This document shows, in pieces, positions 26,481 to 35,939 of a stretch of DNA of 50,202 nucleotides (its first letter is position 1; each line of letters begins with the position of its first letter). Source of the DNA: Mariprofundus sp. (lineage in GTDB: Bacteria; Pseudomonadota; Zetaproteobacteria; Mariprofundales; Mariprofundaceae); the NCBI GenBank assembly GCA_030951025.1, contig JAUZQK010000141.1:1-50202 (forward strand). The letters run 5' to 3'. The notes under the pieces were generated by a model. The model searched no databases, was not told the origin of the DNA, and saw only the letters and a program-made list of their open reading frames with translations. The position numbers were made by a program, and so were the translations under genes.

Positions 26481-26998
26481 TGAATGAACACGCCGTTCTG
26501 GTGCGCAGTGCCAAGGCGGCAGATGTTGCGCATATTCATGCGCTGCTAAAACCATTAGCGCAACAGGATATTATCCTGCAGCGCGATGAAGATAATATCT
26601 TTCAGCATTTACAGGAATTTCTGGTGGCCGAATATGATGGTCACATTGCCGGTGTGGTGTGTGCGCATATCTATGGTAAAAATCTGGCTGAACTGCGTTC
26701 TCTGGTGGTGATTCCGGCTTATCAGAAACTGGGTGTTGGCAAGATGCTGGTTGAAGCATGTGAACAATGGGTGACGGAGCTCGGTGTCGCAAAAATATTT
26801 GCGCTGACTTATGTCACCGGTTTTTTCCTTAAACAGGGTTATGTACAGGTGAGCAAAGAGAGTTTACCACAAAAAGTCTGGACGGTATGTGTGCATTGCG
26901 CCCGTTTCGCAGATTGTGATGAAGTGGCGGTCGAAAAAGTGTTATCCGATGCCCCCATCGAACCCATGTCGAATTTGCTTGTGCATGTAGCAGCGTAA
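26477..26998 (+). CDS. GNAT acetyltransferase, short N-acetylglutamate synthase type
   Basis: The 173-residue protein is a stand-alone GNAT domain. LVVIPAYQKLGVGKMLVEAC holds the acetyl-CoA pyrophosphate loop (QxxGxG). The C-terminal segment KESLPQKVWTVCVHCARF...CDEVAV is characteristic of the GNAT half of ArgA-type N-acetylglutamate synthases, with the Cys-rich tail typical of the short form. It probably acetylates glutamate in the first step of arginine synthesis. The start overlaps the recN stop by four bases. An uncharacterised acetyltransferase remains possible. Confidence 0.8.
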   Translation: MMNEHAVLVRSAKAADVAHIHALLKPLAQQDIILQRDEDNIFQHLQEFLVAEYDGHIAGVVCAHIYGKNLAELRSLVVIPAYQKLGVGKMLVEACEQWVTELGVAKIFALTYVTGFFLKQGYVQVSKESLPQKVWTVCVHCARFADCDEVAVEKVLSDAPIEPMSNLLVHVAA

Positions 26999-27056
26999 GC
27001 ATCATCGAAAGTATTTAGAGGATGGGCACAAGGGGCAAAGAAAGCGCTAAGGACAG

Positions 27057-28052
27057 TCAACGGGGCTTTAGAGAACCAAATCGTTTGCCGCTCTGATCGA
27101 TCAATAATACCTGTTGATTGAATTGGCTTTGTTGTGCCATGCCTTTTTTACCCTGAATAAATACAGCAGTACTCCAAGCATCGGCAAGTGTTGCGTTGCG
27201 GGCGATGATGGTAACACTTTGAGCAGTCTGTGCTGGCCAGCCGGTTTGTGGATTGATGAGATGGTGGTAGCGCTTACCCTGATAGATAAAAAACCGTTCG
27301 TAGTCGCCCGATGTCACAATACTGACATCGCCTTCGAGTTGTAGCGTTTCTATCATTTCAGCCTGTTGACGGGGATGGCGAATACCAATGCGCCATGGCT
27401 TGTCCCCATGTTTACCAATCAAACGAATATCACCACCGGCATTGATGATAGCATTTTTGATACCGTGTTGTCTGAGTATTTTGATACCCTGATCAATCGC
27501 ATAACCCTTGGCGATGGCACCAAAATCCAGCAGGCAACGCGTATCGGTGCGTAACCAGCCGGATTTGCCATTGGCCATGCTAGTCTGTGCGATACAATGT
27601 TGCGGTGGTAGTGCCTTTGTAATGGCTTCAGCTGATGGTGGGGTGGTAGGCGCATCACTGGCAGAAAAACCCCATAACAGATTCAGGCCACCGAGAGCGG
27701 GATCAAAAGCACCCTTGCTCTGTTGTTTGATAAGCAGCGCACGTTGTAATAATGATGCGACTTCCTCTGGCAATGCTACTGCGGTGTTGGGCGCTGTGGC
27801 ATTGAATGTTTTGATCGCATTGCTCTGATCGCCGTAAATGGTGAATGCATTTTCAATACGCTGCATTTCATTGGCAGCGGCGCTGATGGCTGCCGCTACA
27901 TCGATATTTTCATGCCTATCTGCAGGAGCGATGGTGAACTTGACCAGTGTGCCCATGATGAAACGGGTTTCGTGTACATCATTGGCCTGCGAGCAAGCGC
28001 TGATCAGCAGTAAAACGAAAGCCATAAAATAGCGCAATAAAAACAAAGCCAT
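27057..28052 (-). CDS. apbE: FAD:protein FMN transferase (lipoprotein)
   Basis: The 331-residue ApbE-family protein attaches FMN to Thr/Ser of periplasmic flavoproteins such as NqrB/NqrC or RnfG/RnfD. The lipobox LISAC puts the lipidated Cys at residue 20. Family motifs are FIMGTLVKFTI, DFGAIAKGYAID, NAGGDIRLIG and SVTIIARNATLADAWSTAVF, the last with the magnesium-binding residues. The ATG at 28052 is chosen over a TTG at 28073 that overlaps trhP. It follows trhP closely. No Nqr or Rnf genes are in the window, so its client lies elsewhere. Confidence 0.93.
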   Translation of the reverse strand: MALFLLRYFMAFVLLLISACSQANDVHETRFIMGTLVKFTIAPADRHENIDVAAAISAAANEMQRIENAFTIYGDQSNAIKTFNATAPNTAVALPEEVASLLQRALLIKQQSKGAFDPALGGLNLLWGFSASDAPTTPPSAEAITKALPPQHCIAQTSMANGKSGWLRTDTRCLLDFGAIAKGYAIDQGIKILRQHGIKNAIINAGGDIRLIGKHGDKPWRIGIRHPRQQAEMIETLQLEGDVSIVTSGDYERFFIYQGKRYHHLINPQTGWPAQTAQSVTIIARNATLADAWSTAVFIQGKKGMAQQSQFNQQVLLIDQSGKRFGSLKPR

Positions 28053-28069
28053 GCCGTTATTTGAAAGAA

Positions 28070-29428
28070 TCAAAGCTTCCAGTTGACCGCCAATAGAGCA
28101 TGTTTATCCGGTGCGACAGGCAAGGGTATTTTTACCTGGTGACCGCTACCCGGAGCCACATCCATCGCTTTGCCGTAGCGGGCATCGTGCATGGATTCCA
28201 GCTTGAAGGTGTGGTTGCCGCCCGGATTGATCAGCTCGATATGATCACCGACTGAGAATTTATTTTTAACGATCACTTCAGCAACTTTCTGTTCTGCATC
28301 ATAAGCAACGATTTCACCGACAAAGCGTTGACCATCGAATTTGGAATTGCCCGTTGTATAGTTTTGGGTGCCAGAGGCGCGTTTGCGGGTATAAAAGGCA
28401 TCGGTATAACCGCGATTGGCCAGCGCATCGAGTTGCGACATCAGCGATTCATCAAAGGCTTTTCCAGCCACCGCATCATCAATGGCCTGACGGTATGTTT
28501 GGGCTGTGCGTGCAACATAATAATGTGATTTGGTACGCCCTTCGATTTTAAGTGAATCAATGCCAATCTCGACCAGTCGATTAACATGTTGTACGGCGCG
28601 TAAATCTTTGGAGTTCATAATATAGGTACCGTGTTCATCTTCAAAGATCGGCATTTGTTCACCCGGCCGGTTCGGTTCGGTCAAGGTATAGACTTGATCG
28701 GCCAGCGCATGACGTTTGACGTCACCGGTTTGGGCAAAGGGCTGGTTATTGCTCATGCCATCGAGCACCTGAATGGGCACGATATCACCGGAGATGTCTT
28801 CAGCTGCTTTTTCCATGCCATATTCCCAGCGGCAGGCATTGGTGCAACTGCCCTGATTGGCATCGCGATGATTGAAATAACCGGACAATAAACAACGGCC
28901 GGAATAGGCCATGCAGAGCGCACCATGCACAAAGACTTCCAGCTCGATATCCGGGCAACGTTGGCGAATTTCTTCTATTTCATCGAGCGAAAGTTCACGC
29001 GAGAGGATGATTCGTTTTACTCCGACCGATTGCCAGAATTTTACAGCGGCCCAGTTCATGGTGTTGGCTTGCACGGAAAGATGCACAGGAATCTCCGGCC
29101 AGCGTTCACGCACCATCATAATCAGACCTGGATCAGCCATAATCAACGCATCCGGTTTCATATCGATGACCGGCTGCATGTGTTCCAGATAACGTTTTAG
29201 CTTGCTGTTGTGTGGTAATAGATTGCTGGCAACAAAGAACTGTTTGCCGAGCGCATGGGCTTCATCAATGCCTGTTTTCAGGGTTTCGAGTTGAAAATCA
29301 TTATTGCGTACACGCAAGCTGTAACGTGGTTGACCTGCATAAACGGCATCGGCACCAAAAGCAAAGGCATAACGCATATTGCGAATAGTTCCTGCGGGAG
29401 ACAGTAGTTCGATTTTAGTCTTGTTCAT
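28070..29428 (-). CDS. trhP: tRNA 5-hydroxyuridine synthesis protein (U32 peptidase family)
   Basis: The 452-residue protein matches YegQ/TrhP, which with prephenate helps make 5-hydroxyuridine at position 34 of tRNAs. The N-terminus KIELLSPAGTIRNMRYAFAFGADAVY is the family opening (given here in part: LLSPAGTIRNMRYAFAFGAD). The U32 signature runs ELEVFVHGALCMAYSGRC with its conserved cysteines, followed by GSCTNACRWEY, and IEGRTKSHYYVA. Despite the peptidase family name no protease activity is implied. apbE follows downstream, probably on the same transcript. Confidence 0.9.
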   Translation of the reverse strand: MNKTKIELLSPAGTIRNMRYAFAFGADAVYAGQPRYSLRVRNNDFQLETLKTGIDEAHALGKQFFVASNLLPHNSKLKRYLEHMQPVIDMKPDALIMADPGLIMMVRERWPEIPVHLSVQANTMNWAAVKFWQSVGVKRIILSRELSLDEIEEIRQRCPDIELEVFVHGALCMAYSGRCLLSGYFNHRDANQGSCTNACRWEYGMEKAAEDISGDIVPIQVLDGMSNNQPFAQTGDVKRHALADQVYTLTEPNRPGEQMPIFEDEHGTYIMNSKDLRAVQHVNRLVEIGIDSLKIEGRTKSHYYVARTAQTYRQAIDDAVAGKAFDESLMSQLDALANRGYTDAFYTRKRASGTQNYTTGNSKFDGQRFVGEIVAYDAEQKVAEVIVKNKFSVGDHIELINPGGNHTFKLESMHDARYGKAMDVAPGSGHQVKIPLPVAPDKHALLAVNWKL

Positions 29429-29822
29429 GATCGTGTTCCTTTTTAATGGTGCGCGTGTTTATTGTCGATTGTGTTGGAGGCGAATGGTGGGGGACATAAT
29501 ATCGAATTGTGTGAACATTTTGAATGTTCCAGTTTTACGGGATTGGCAACGGGCTCATCAAGCCGGATGATTTCTGCAATTAGAGATAATTATTTCGGCT
29601 TCTATACTGTTACTCGATCAAGCTGTGAAGCTGTATCCGAATCAGGCCAGGGCGCATAATGATCTGAATAGTTTGTGATATCTTGAAGCACTGATGTTTA
29701 TCATGGCCAACGCAATGGCATTGCTCTGCTTGGTTTGCTTCGGTAGCGTGCCGATTCCTAAAAATGGTGGTTGCTTTCATTGGATGTCTGGCCGCCGGAT
29801 TCTTTTATATTGGGGTTTATAA
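29429..29822. other. Intergenic region between trhP and ppiD
   Basis: This 394-base divergent region must hold both promoters, but no convincing -35/-10 pair stands out. A possible leader frame of 42 codons (29694-29822, plus strand) starts MFIMANAMALLCLVCFG and stops immediately before the ppiD ATG. It has no good ribosome site. Nothing else recognisable was seen. Confidence 0.3.
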
Positions 29823-31730
29823 ATGCTTGAATCGATGCGTAATCATGCCAAAGGCTGGATTGCAAAAATTATTCTTACCGGTATCGCACTATCGTTTGTA
29901 TTGTGGGGTGTGGGTGACTATTTCACTGGTGGTAATGCAGAGCCTGTGGCTATGATTAATGATAGCCCTGTTGGCAATAATGAGTTTTATCAGGCCTATA
30001 ATCGCCAGCTAAATGCCTATCGTGCGATGCTGGGTAAACAGTATTCCAAAGAATTTGTACAATCGTTGAATGTTAAAGCCAACACATTGCAAACGATTAT
30101 CAATCGTAGGATCATGTTGGATGTGGCATCGAATCTGGGATTGACTGCACCGGATGCGGTGGTGCTGGCAACGGTTCAAAGTAATCCTTCATTTCAGCAA
30201 GCCGGAACATTTGATCCACAGCGTTATAAAATTCTGACGCGTAATATGGGTTTTGGTTCCGAGCAGGATTATGAGAATGATGTGCGTTTGAATGTGATGG
30301 TGGATGCATTGCAGCAAGCGATTATCGGATCGGTTCATGTTAGTGAAGCTGAAATTCATGAGCGTTTTACACGTCAATATGAGCAGCGTGTATTGGCTGC
30401 GATCGTGGTTGATCCGGTCAGTGTGATGGATCAGGTGAGTGTGAGCGATGCCGATGCCAAAGCATGGTATGATGAACATAAAAGCAGTTATCAATCACCT
30501 TTGCGCATTAAAGTGAATGCGGTGGAAATTGATCCGGCTGTGTTGGCGGCAGATATGGTGGTTGATGATGCGGAAATCAAAGCAGCCTTTGATAGCCGTA
30601 AAGCAGCGTTCTCGGAACCTGAACAGCGTCAGGCCAGCCATATTCTGATCAAGGTGAAAAAAGACGCATGGAAGGGTTTGCGTACAGCGGCACGTAAAAA
30701 AATCGAAGCTGTGCAAGCACGTTTAAAAGCTGGCGAAGATTTTGCCAAACTGGCCAAGGAAGTATCGCAGGATAGTAGCGCGGCCAAGGGTGGTGAGCTC
30801 GGTTGGTTTAAGTCCGGTGCGATGGTGGGTGCTTTTGATAAAGTCGTATTTGGCATGGATAAGGGCAGTGTCAGTGATATTGTTGAAACCCAGTTTGGCT
30901 ATCATATCATTAAGCTGAATGATATTCGTCCAGCCCATGATAAAACCTATGCGGAAGTCAAAGATAGCTTGAAAGCTGAACTGATAGCAGCGGCCGCCAA
31001 TACTGAAGCCTATAAACTTTCACAGGATCTGGATGATGCACTTGGCATGGAAGATTCGCTGAAAGCTGCGGCTGAATCATTGAATCTAAAACTGGTTTCC
31101 AGTGATGCGGTGAGTATGGATGAAGCAGAAGTTACGCCTCTATTGAACAATATTGAAATTCGTTCCAAGGCTTTTGCTACGCTGCCTGGCCAGCCGGTTG
31201 AAATTGTTGAAACCAACGATGGCCGTTTTATCGCGTTTGAAGTGGTGGAACGCATTGAGCCGGATACGCTGGCTTATGCTGATGTGGCCAGAAAAGTGAA
31301 AGCCAATGCCAAAGTCTATGCGGCCAATCAGAAGGCGCGCGAGATTGCCGATGAGATTCGTCAGGCAACAGGTAAAAGCATGGATCAGCTGGCTCAGCAG
31401 TATGGGCAGCCGAAGTTCATTTCCAAACCTGTGCGCAGTGACGGGGTTGGTGATAACGCCTCATGGTTGAGTAATAACTTGTTGGCACGTGCATTTAATA
31501 CCGCTGCAGGTGGCTGGGTAAGTCAATCGATTAATGTGCCACAGGGTTATGCAGCAGTACGCATTGAAAAAGTCATTGCACCATCTGAAGATGATTTTAA
31601 TGGTAAAAAAGCAGCCATTGCAAAAGAAGTGGAAAAGGCCAAGGGCGCGGTACGTTTTGCGCGCTGGATGGCTTCGGTACGGGATCGTTATGAGATCGAG
31701 ACCAATGAGCGGGTACTGGCTCAGTTTTAA
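29823..31730 (+). CDS. ppiD: Periplasmic folding chaperone PpiD
   Basis: The 635-residue protein has an N-terminal transmembrane anchor (IAKIILTGIALSFVLWGVG), a SurA-like chaperone region (about residues 40-250) and a parvulin PPIC domain around 265-375. The parvulin domain carries QASHILIKV and AKGGELGWFKSGAMVGAF. A second SurA-like C-terminal part follows. It helps outer-membrane and periplasmic proteins fold as they leave the Sec translocon. Length matches E. coli PpiD (623). The gene is alone, ending at a bidirectional terminator. Confidence 0.93.
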   Translation: MLESMRNHAKGWIAKIILTGIALSFVLWGVGDYFTGGNAEPVAMINDSPVGNNEFYQAYNRQLNAYRAMLGKQYSKEFVQSLNVKANTLQTIINRRIMLDVASNLGLTAPDAVVLATVQSNPSFQQAGTFDPQRYKILTRNMGFGSEQDYENDVRLNVMVDALQQAIIGSVHVSEAEIHERFTRQYEQRVLAAIVVDPVSVMDQVSVSDADAKAWYDEHKSSYQSPLRIKVNAVEIDPAVLAADMVVDDAEIKAAFDSRKAAFSEPEQRQASHILIKVKKDAWKGLRTAARKKIEAVQARLKAGEDFAKLAKEVSQDSSAAKGGELGWFKSGAMVGAFDKVVFGMDKGSVSDIVETQFGYHIIKLNDIRPAHDKTYAEVKDSLKAELIAAAANTEAYKLSQDLDDALGMEDSLKAAAESLNLKLVSSDAVSMDEAEVTPLLNNIEIRSKAFATLPGQPVEIVETNDGRFIAFEVVERIEPDTLAYADVARKVKANAKVYAANQKAREIADEIRQATGKSMDQLAQQYGQPKFISKPVRSDGVGDNASWLSNNLLARAFNTAAGGWVSQSINVPQGYAAVRIEKVIAPSEDDFNGKKAAIAKEVEKAKGAVRFARWMASVRDRYEIETNERVLAQF

Positions 31731-31757
31731 TCAAGATTAAGCCATGCTGATGAATCT

Positions 31758-31787
31758 AAAAACCCTGTCGCTTGCGGCGGGGTTTTT
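31758..31787. terminator. Bidirectional terminator between ppiD and lpxK
   Basis: AAAAACCC and GGGTTTTT flank a GC-rich centre containing CGC-TT-GCG, giving a stem with A/T runs on both sides. It serves the converging ppiD and lpxK transcripts; its right arm includes the lpxK stop codon. Confidence 0.8.
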
Positions 31788-32820
31788 ACTTGGCTGGTAA
31801 AAAAGCCTCAATGGCAGGCATGATGCCGGCATCAGCATCAGGCCGTTGTTGCAAAAGCCATAGCGGCTGATCCGTTGGCCACAGTGCTTGCAGCTTTACC
31901 GCATCCTTGGCGGTAATGGCGATATCGGTGTTGTGTTGTAATATGTTTTTGACATCGTTGTGGCTAAACGGGTGATGATCGGCATACGCTGTTGTGCCGG
32001 ATAGTTGCAGGCCGGTTGATTTCAGATCATCAAAGAAACGCTGTGGCCGCGCAATGGCAGTAATAGCGTGAACACTGCCGGGTGTCTGCGCGCCGCTGTG
32101 CATGATATCGATAATATCGACAGCCTTTGTCAGCCATTGCCATTCGGTTTTATCACTCAGGGCAGGGCATGCTTTTGCATGGCATGCAGAACCGCTACGA
32201 ATGATGATGTCGGCGCGCATTAACGATGTGACATGCTCACGCAAGGGGCCGGCTGGAATGCCATGGCCATTACCGATGCCCGTGTTTGGGATCAAGACGA
32301 TATCGCAGCAGCGTTGCAGTTGCCTGTATTGGAATCCATCATCGAGAATTAAAATATCGCCGAGTGCTTGCTTTATGGAGCCATCGAGCTTGAGATCACT
32401 GGGCATGAGGCCAGCAGCCATGCGACTGCCGGCAATGCGGTCAGTCGCTGCAATAACCGGGCAGCCGGATAAATCCGCCAACATCTTGGCTTCATCACCG
32501 ACGATTGCGGCCGGGTCACTTTTTTTAATCAGCATCGGCGTGGTATTTTTACCACCGTCACCACGACAGAGGATGACAGGTTGGTAGCCCTTATCTTTCA
32601 GCTGTTCGGCCAACCAGAGCACAAAGGGTGTTTTACCACTGCCACCGGCAGTGATATTGCCGACTGAGATCATGGGTAATGCTGGTGCAATCGAATTGGC
32701 AGCGCGCCGTTTCAGGTGGGCGCGGCTAAGCGCGGCATAGACGGGCTCGATGCAGCGCAGCCATAGCGGCGGCGGCGTAGCTTGCCACCACATATTTTCA
32801 AACCAGCTGTGCAGGCTCAT
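31786..32820 (-). CDS. lpxK: Tetraacyldisaccharide 4'-kinase
   Basis: The 344-residue protein phosphorylates the lipid A precursor at the 4' position at the inner-membrane face. A Walker A loop VGNITAGGSGKTP near residue 52 is the family's defining motif. RGDGGKN and ILDDGFQYRQLQR (the catalytic Asp region) and a late AYADHHPF follow. ATG 32820 (MSLHSWFENMW) overlaps the waaA stop as ATGA and is preferred to an earlier frame start at 32844. LpxK plus WaaA form a lipid A/Kdo operon. Confidence 0.94.
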   Translation of the reverse strand: MSLHSWFENMWWQATPPPLWLRCIEPVYAALSRAHLKRRAANSIAPALPMISVGNITAGGSGKTPFVLWLAEQLKDKGYQPVILCRGDGGKNTTPMLIKKSDPAAIVGDEAKMLADLSGCPVIAATDRIAGSRMAAGLMPSDLKLDGSIKQALGDILILDDGFQYRQLQRCCDIVLIPNTGIGNGHGIPAGPLREHVTSLMRADIIIRSGSACHAKACPALSDKTEWQWLTKAVDIIDIMHSGAQTPGSVHAITAIARPQRFFDDLKSTGLQLSGTTAYADHHPFSHNDVKNILQHNTDIAITAKDAVKLQALWPTDQPLWLLQQRPDADAGIMPAIEAFLPAK

Positions 32821-34061
32821 GTGTTGCTCAAGTCGGGAAGCCATGGCTCGATAGCTGTAAGCATGCGTTCGAGCACATGCGAACGGTCTTCAATAAATAG
32901 CGCGGCATTGGCGTTTAACTGTTTGAGTTCATCCGGTTGTTTTAACAAGCGTGTGATGGCGGCTTCCAGTTCATCATCATCTTGGCACACAATCGCGGCT
33001 TCGTGCTGCTGCATCTCGTGCATGATTTCACGGAAATTCTGTATATGGGGGCCAGTCACTACACCGCGTCCACAAATGGCTGCTTCGAGCGGGTTATGGC
33101 CACCGATATTTTGTAAGCTGCCTGCCAATATGGCGACATCGGCAATGCTGTATAAATCACCGAGCAGTCCCATGGCATCAATCAAGATGACATCATTATT
33201 GTTATTGTCGATGTCTGACATTGACCAGCGAGAGCATGTGAGTCCATGTTGGTGAATCAATTCCGCCACCTGATCAAAGCGCTGTGGATGGCGCGGCACC
33301 AGCACCATTAACAACTGCGGACAGGCTGCATGCCAGCTTGGCCACATCTTTAACAGGCTGGCATCTTCACCTTCATGGGTGCTGGCAATCAGCAGAATGG
33401 GGCGAGTGCCACTGCCATCAAGCTGTTGACGCAGGCTTGTCGTATCGACATCGGGTGCATTGATGGCGTATTTTAAATTGCCTGTGGCTTTAATATGATC
33501 GGCCGGAATGCCGAGCGCGATCAATCGATCTCGATCCACGTCGCTTTGTGCTAAAAACAAATGAACTGGAGCCAGCCAGCGTCGCCACAACCAGCGCGAG
33601 GCCAGATAACGCGGAAACGAGCGATCAGAAATGCGGGTGTTGATGCCGATGACAGGGATATTCATGCGACGACAAGCCGACAACATGCCGGGCCAGAATT
33701 CTGTCTCAGCCAGCAGCAGCAGGGCAGGTTGCAGCTGTTTGATCATGCGGGACATGGCAGTAGGTAAATCCCAGGGTAGGAAAGCCACAGCGATGGCGGG
33801 GCTTGAGATAGGGGCTGATGAAACAGGATTCGGTATGTGGTCAGCCAGTAAGCGTTGTGCATGGCTAAAGCCGGTGGCTGTGACAACAGTCAGGTGAATA
33901 TTGTGGCCTTGCATCAATAGGGCGCGAATCAAGGGAGCTACCGAGCTGACTTCGCCCACAGAGCAGGCGTGTAGCCAAATACAGCCGGGGCGAGATGGTG
34001 GCAGATCAAGGCCAAACTGCTGCCGCCATTTCGTTGATGATGTGAAGCTGCTTTGATGCAT
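32817..34061 (-). CDS. waaA: Kdo transferase WaaA
   Basis: The 414-residue enzyme adds 3-deoxy-D-manno-octulosonate to lipid IVA. HACSVGEVSSVAPLI contains the conserved catalytic-base Glu (Glu37), then TATGFSHAQ, ETEFWPGMLSA, ASTHEGED, LVPRHPQRF and GGHNPLEAAICGRGV. E. coli WaaA has about 30 extra N-terminal residues with a membrane anchor. Here the protein starts right at the KWRQQFGL region, and no in-frame ATG upstream restores the anchor, so it may be membrane-attached only peripherally. It overlaps lpxK. Confidence 0.92.
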   Translation of the reverse strand: MHQSSFTSSTKWRQQFGLDLPPSRPGCIWLHACSVGEVSSVAPLIRALLMQGHNIHLTVVTATGFSHAQRLLADHIPNPVSSAPISSPAIAVAFLPWDLPTAMSRMIKQLQPALLLLAETEFWPGMLSACRRMNIPVIGINTRISDRSFPRYLASRWLWRRWLAPVHLFLAQSDVDRDRLIALGIPADHIKATGNLKYAINAPDVDTTSLRQQLDGSGTRPILLIASTHEGEDASLLKMWPSWHAACPQLLMVLVPRHPQRFDQVAELIHQHGLTCSRWSMSDIDNNNNDVILIDAMGLLGDLYSIADVAILAGSLQNIGGHNPLEAAICGRGVVTGPHIQNFREIMHEMQQHEAAIVCQDDDELEAAITRLLKQPDELKQLNANAALFIEDRSHVLERMLTAIEPWLPDLSNT

Positions 34062-34207
34062 AGGCGTATTGGAACAGGAAGCAGCACATTGCGCCAGTTT
34101 CCGGCATTGATTTAGGATGAGCCAATCGTAATATGGGGATGATCAAGGCATTAAACTGGCCTTGTTTTTGCTACTGTATGGCTTAAATCGAATATAAGGA
34201 CTCTCAT

Positions 34208-35596
34208 ATGATTATAACTGTGCTTTCCATCGCTGTGATTCTCTATCTGGCTTTGCAATTGGAGGATAAGGTCAATATTCCTTCACCTGTAGGTTTGATT
34301 GCTTTATCGCTGGGGTTTCATGCCCTGTTTGGTGACTTGTTTATGCTCACCGGTGATGCGGAACACTTTGCCGAGCTGGTGATTTTATTGTTACCGATTT
34401 TATTGATTTCCGATTCGCTGGAATTGAAGCTGGATGATCTCAAGGAACATGGTTTGAGTTTGTTTTATTTGGCTGTAGTGGCTGTCGCACTCTCTGTTGT
34501 GGTGGCTTTATTGATTGGCAACACCTTGTTTGCGCAATATAACTTGTCTGTTGCGGCCATTATTGTGTTGTTTGCCATGGTCTTGGCTACAGATCCTGTT
34601 TCAGTAGTGAGTATTTTTTCCAATTTTGAATTGCCGCATAAGCTAAAGATTTTGTGTGAAGGCGAGAGCCTGTTCAATGATGCAACAGCATTGATTGTGT
34701 TTGTATTTATTGGTTTGTATGCCCTTGAAGGTGGCGAGATTAGTTTTGGCTATGTGGCTGAAACCAGCATAGTGGTGGTAGTGGGATCAGCGATCTTTGG
34801 TGTGTTTATCGGCTATCTTGGTTTGATTGGCATGAAAACAACGACCAACCGTATCGCTGAGTTGCTGGTGTTGATCATGACCGGTTATGGTGCCTTTGAA
34901 TTATCCGAACACTTTTATACCTTGCTGAATTTATTCGGGGCGCATTCGCATATGCATCTCTCCGGCATCTTGGCTTGTATCTTCTCGACTGTGACTGTGC
35001 ACCATGTCATGAGCAAGGAGATTGCTGCTGATAATGTGCAAATTAAAATTGAGGAAAATGCCCTGCAACGTGAATCGATGGCTGAACATAGCTCTCGTAA
35101 TTTGATTCAACATGCGATTTATAAAATCAAGGTGACAGTGGAAGAGCGTGATCGCCATATGCGTACCAAAGAAGATATTCAATTGCTGGCGATTGTGGCC
35201 AATACCATGCTGTTTGTGGCGATGTCGGAGATCGTTGATCTGGATTTGTTGTGGCAATATAAAACAGAGATCTTGGTGATGTTTTTGGCAACCACGCTTA
35301 TTCGCGCTGTGATGATGGCCAAATTTGCAATTTTGACCAATCAGACCGATAAAATGACCAATGTGAATTTTCGCTGGTGGGGTGTATTGACCTTTGCTGG
35401 TATCAAGGGTGGTTTGTCGGTGGTGATGTTAATGATGATTCCCGAAACATTTGAACATCTGGAGATGTTTAAAGCCATCGTGGTGGGTGTGATTATGCTT
35501 TCAACCTTTATCTACTCGTTCATTCTGTTGGCTATTATTGGCAAGAACAAAGAGATATTTGCCAAGGAACTGGCTGAAGAGGGTGAGCACCATTGA
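34208..35596 (+). CDS. CPA1-family Na+/H+ antiporter (NhaP-like)
   Basis: The 462-residue protein has about 12 transmembrane helices with the CPA1 marks ATDPVSVVSIF and CEGESLFNDATALIVFVF, whose Asn-Asp pair binds the cation, and GIKGGLSVVMLMM late. It exchanges Na+ or K+ for H+ at the inner membrane for pH and salt balance. The unusual cytoplasmic insertion at about 275-330 is charged (EERDRHMRTKEDI). A good AAGGA lies seven bases before the ATG. It is a single-gene unit ending at a strong terminator. Confidence 0.87.
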   Translation: MIITVLSIAVILYLALQLEDKVNIPSPVGLIALSLGFHALFGDLFMLTGDAEHFAELVILLLPILLISDSLELKLDDLKEHGLSLFYLAVVAVALSVVVALLIGNTLFAQYNLSVAAIIVLFAMVLATDPVSVVSIFSNFELPHKLKILCEGESLFNDATALIVFVFIGLYALEGGEISFGYVAETSIVVVVGSAIFGVFIGYLGLIGMKTTTNRIAELLVLIMTGYGAFELSEHFYTLLNLFGAHSHMHLSGILACIFSTVTVHHVMSKEIAADNVQIKIEENALQRESMAEHSSRNLIQHAIYKIKVTVEERDRHMRTKEDIQLLAIVANTMLFVAMSEIVDLDLLWQYKTEILVMFLATTLIRAVMMAKFAILTNQTDKMTNVNFRWWGVLTFAGIKGGLSVVMLMMIPETFEHLEMFKAIVVGVIMLSTFIYSFILLAIIGKNKEIFAKELAEEGEHH

Positions 35597-35627
35597 GATG
35601 TTTTGATTAACCTTTCTCTGCCAATAA

Positions 35628-35659
35628 AAAAAAGGCTCTGCAATTGCAGAGCCTTTTTT
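35628..35659. terminator. Strong terminator after antiporter gene
   Basis: AAAAAAGGCTCTGC-AATT-GCAGAGCCTTTTTT is a perfect 14-bp stem with a T run on both strands. It lies 31 bases after the antiporter stop. Confidence 0.92.
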
Positions 35660-35939
35660 AAATGGTGTCTGATGTCGGAGGGAGGGGAGGAGGGTGACAC
35701 CAGACAGGACGAACATTAAGGCTGTGCAATGAGTGGCTGGTGAATGAAAAATTAAGAAACATTCATGATAAGGATACTATCAAATATATCTTTGTTTGAT
35801 GGGGCTCTTTTTATGAGCCATCATTATATAGTCATCTACATCGCCTTGTAAGGTTGCAAGCGAATGAGTTTTAAAGCGATTGCCCTGTGAGGGGACGGGT
35901 GCTATTCCCATCTGTGCGACAAACTCATAGTGTTGCCAT
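35660..35939. other. Intergenic region before psd
   Basis: No confident gene. It contains a second hairpin, GATGG-GCTC/GAGC-CATC, at about 35797-35822. A minus-strand frame ending at 35780 reads MGIAPVPSQGNRFK then LATLQGDVDDYIMM in its middle; it looks protein-like but has no ribosome site and overlaps the psd start. The psd promoter must lie here; no clear one was seen. Confidence 0.3.
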
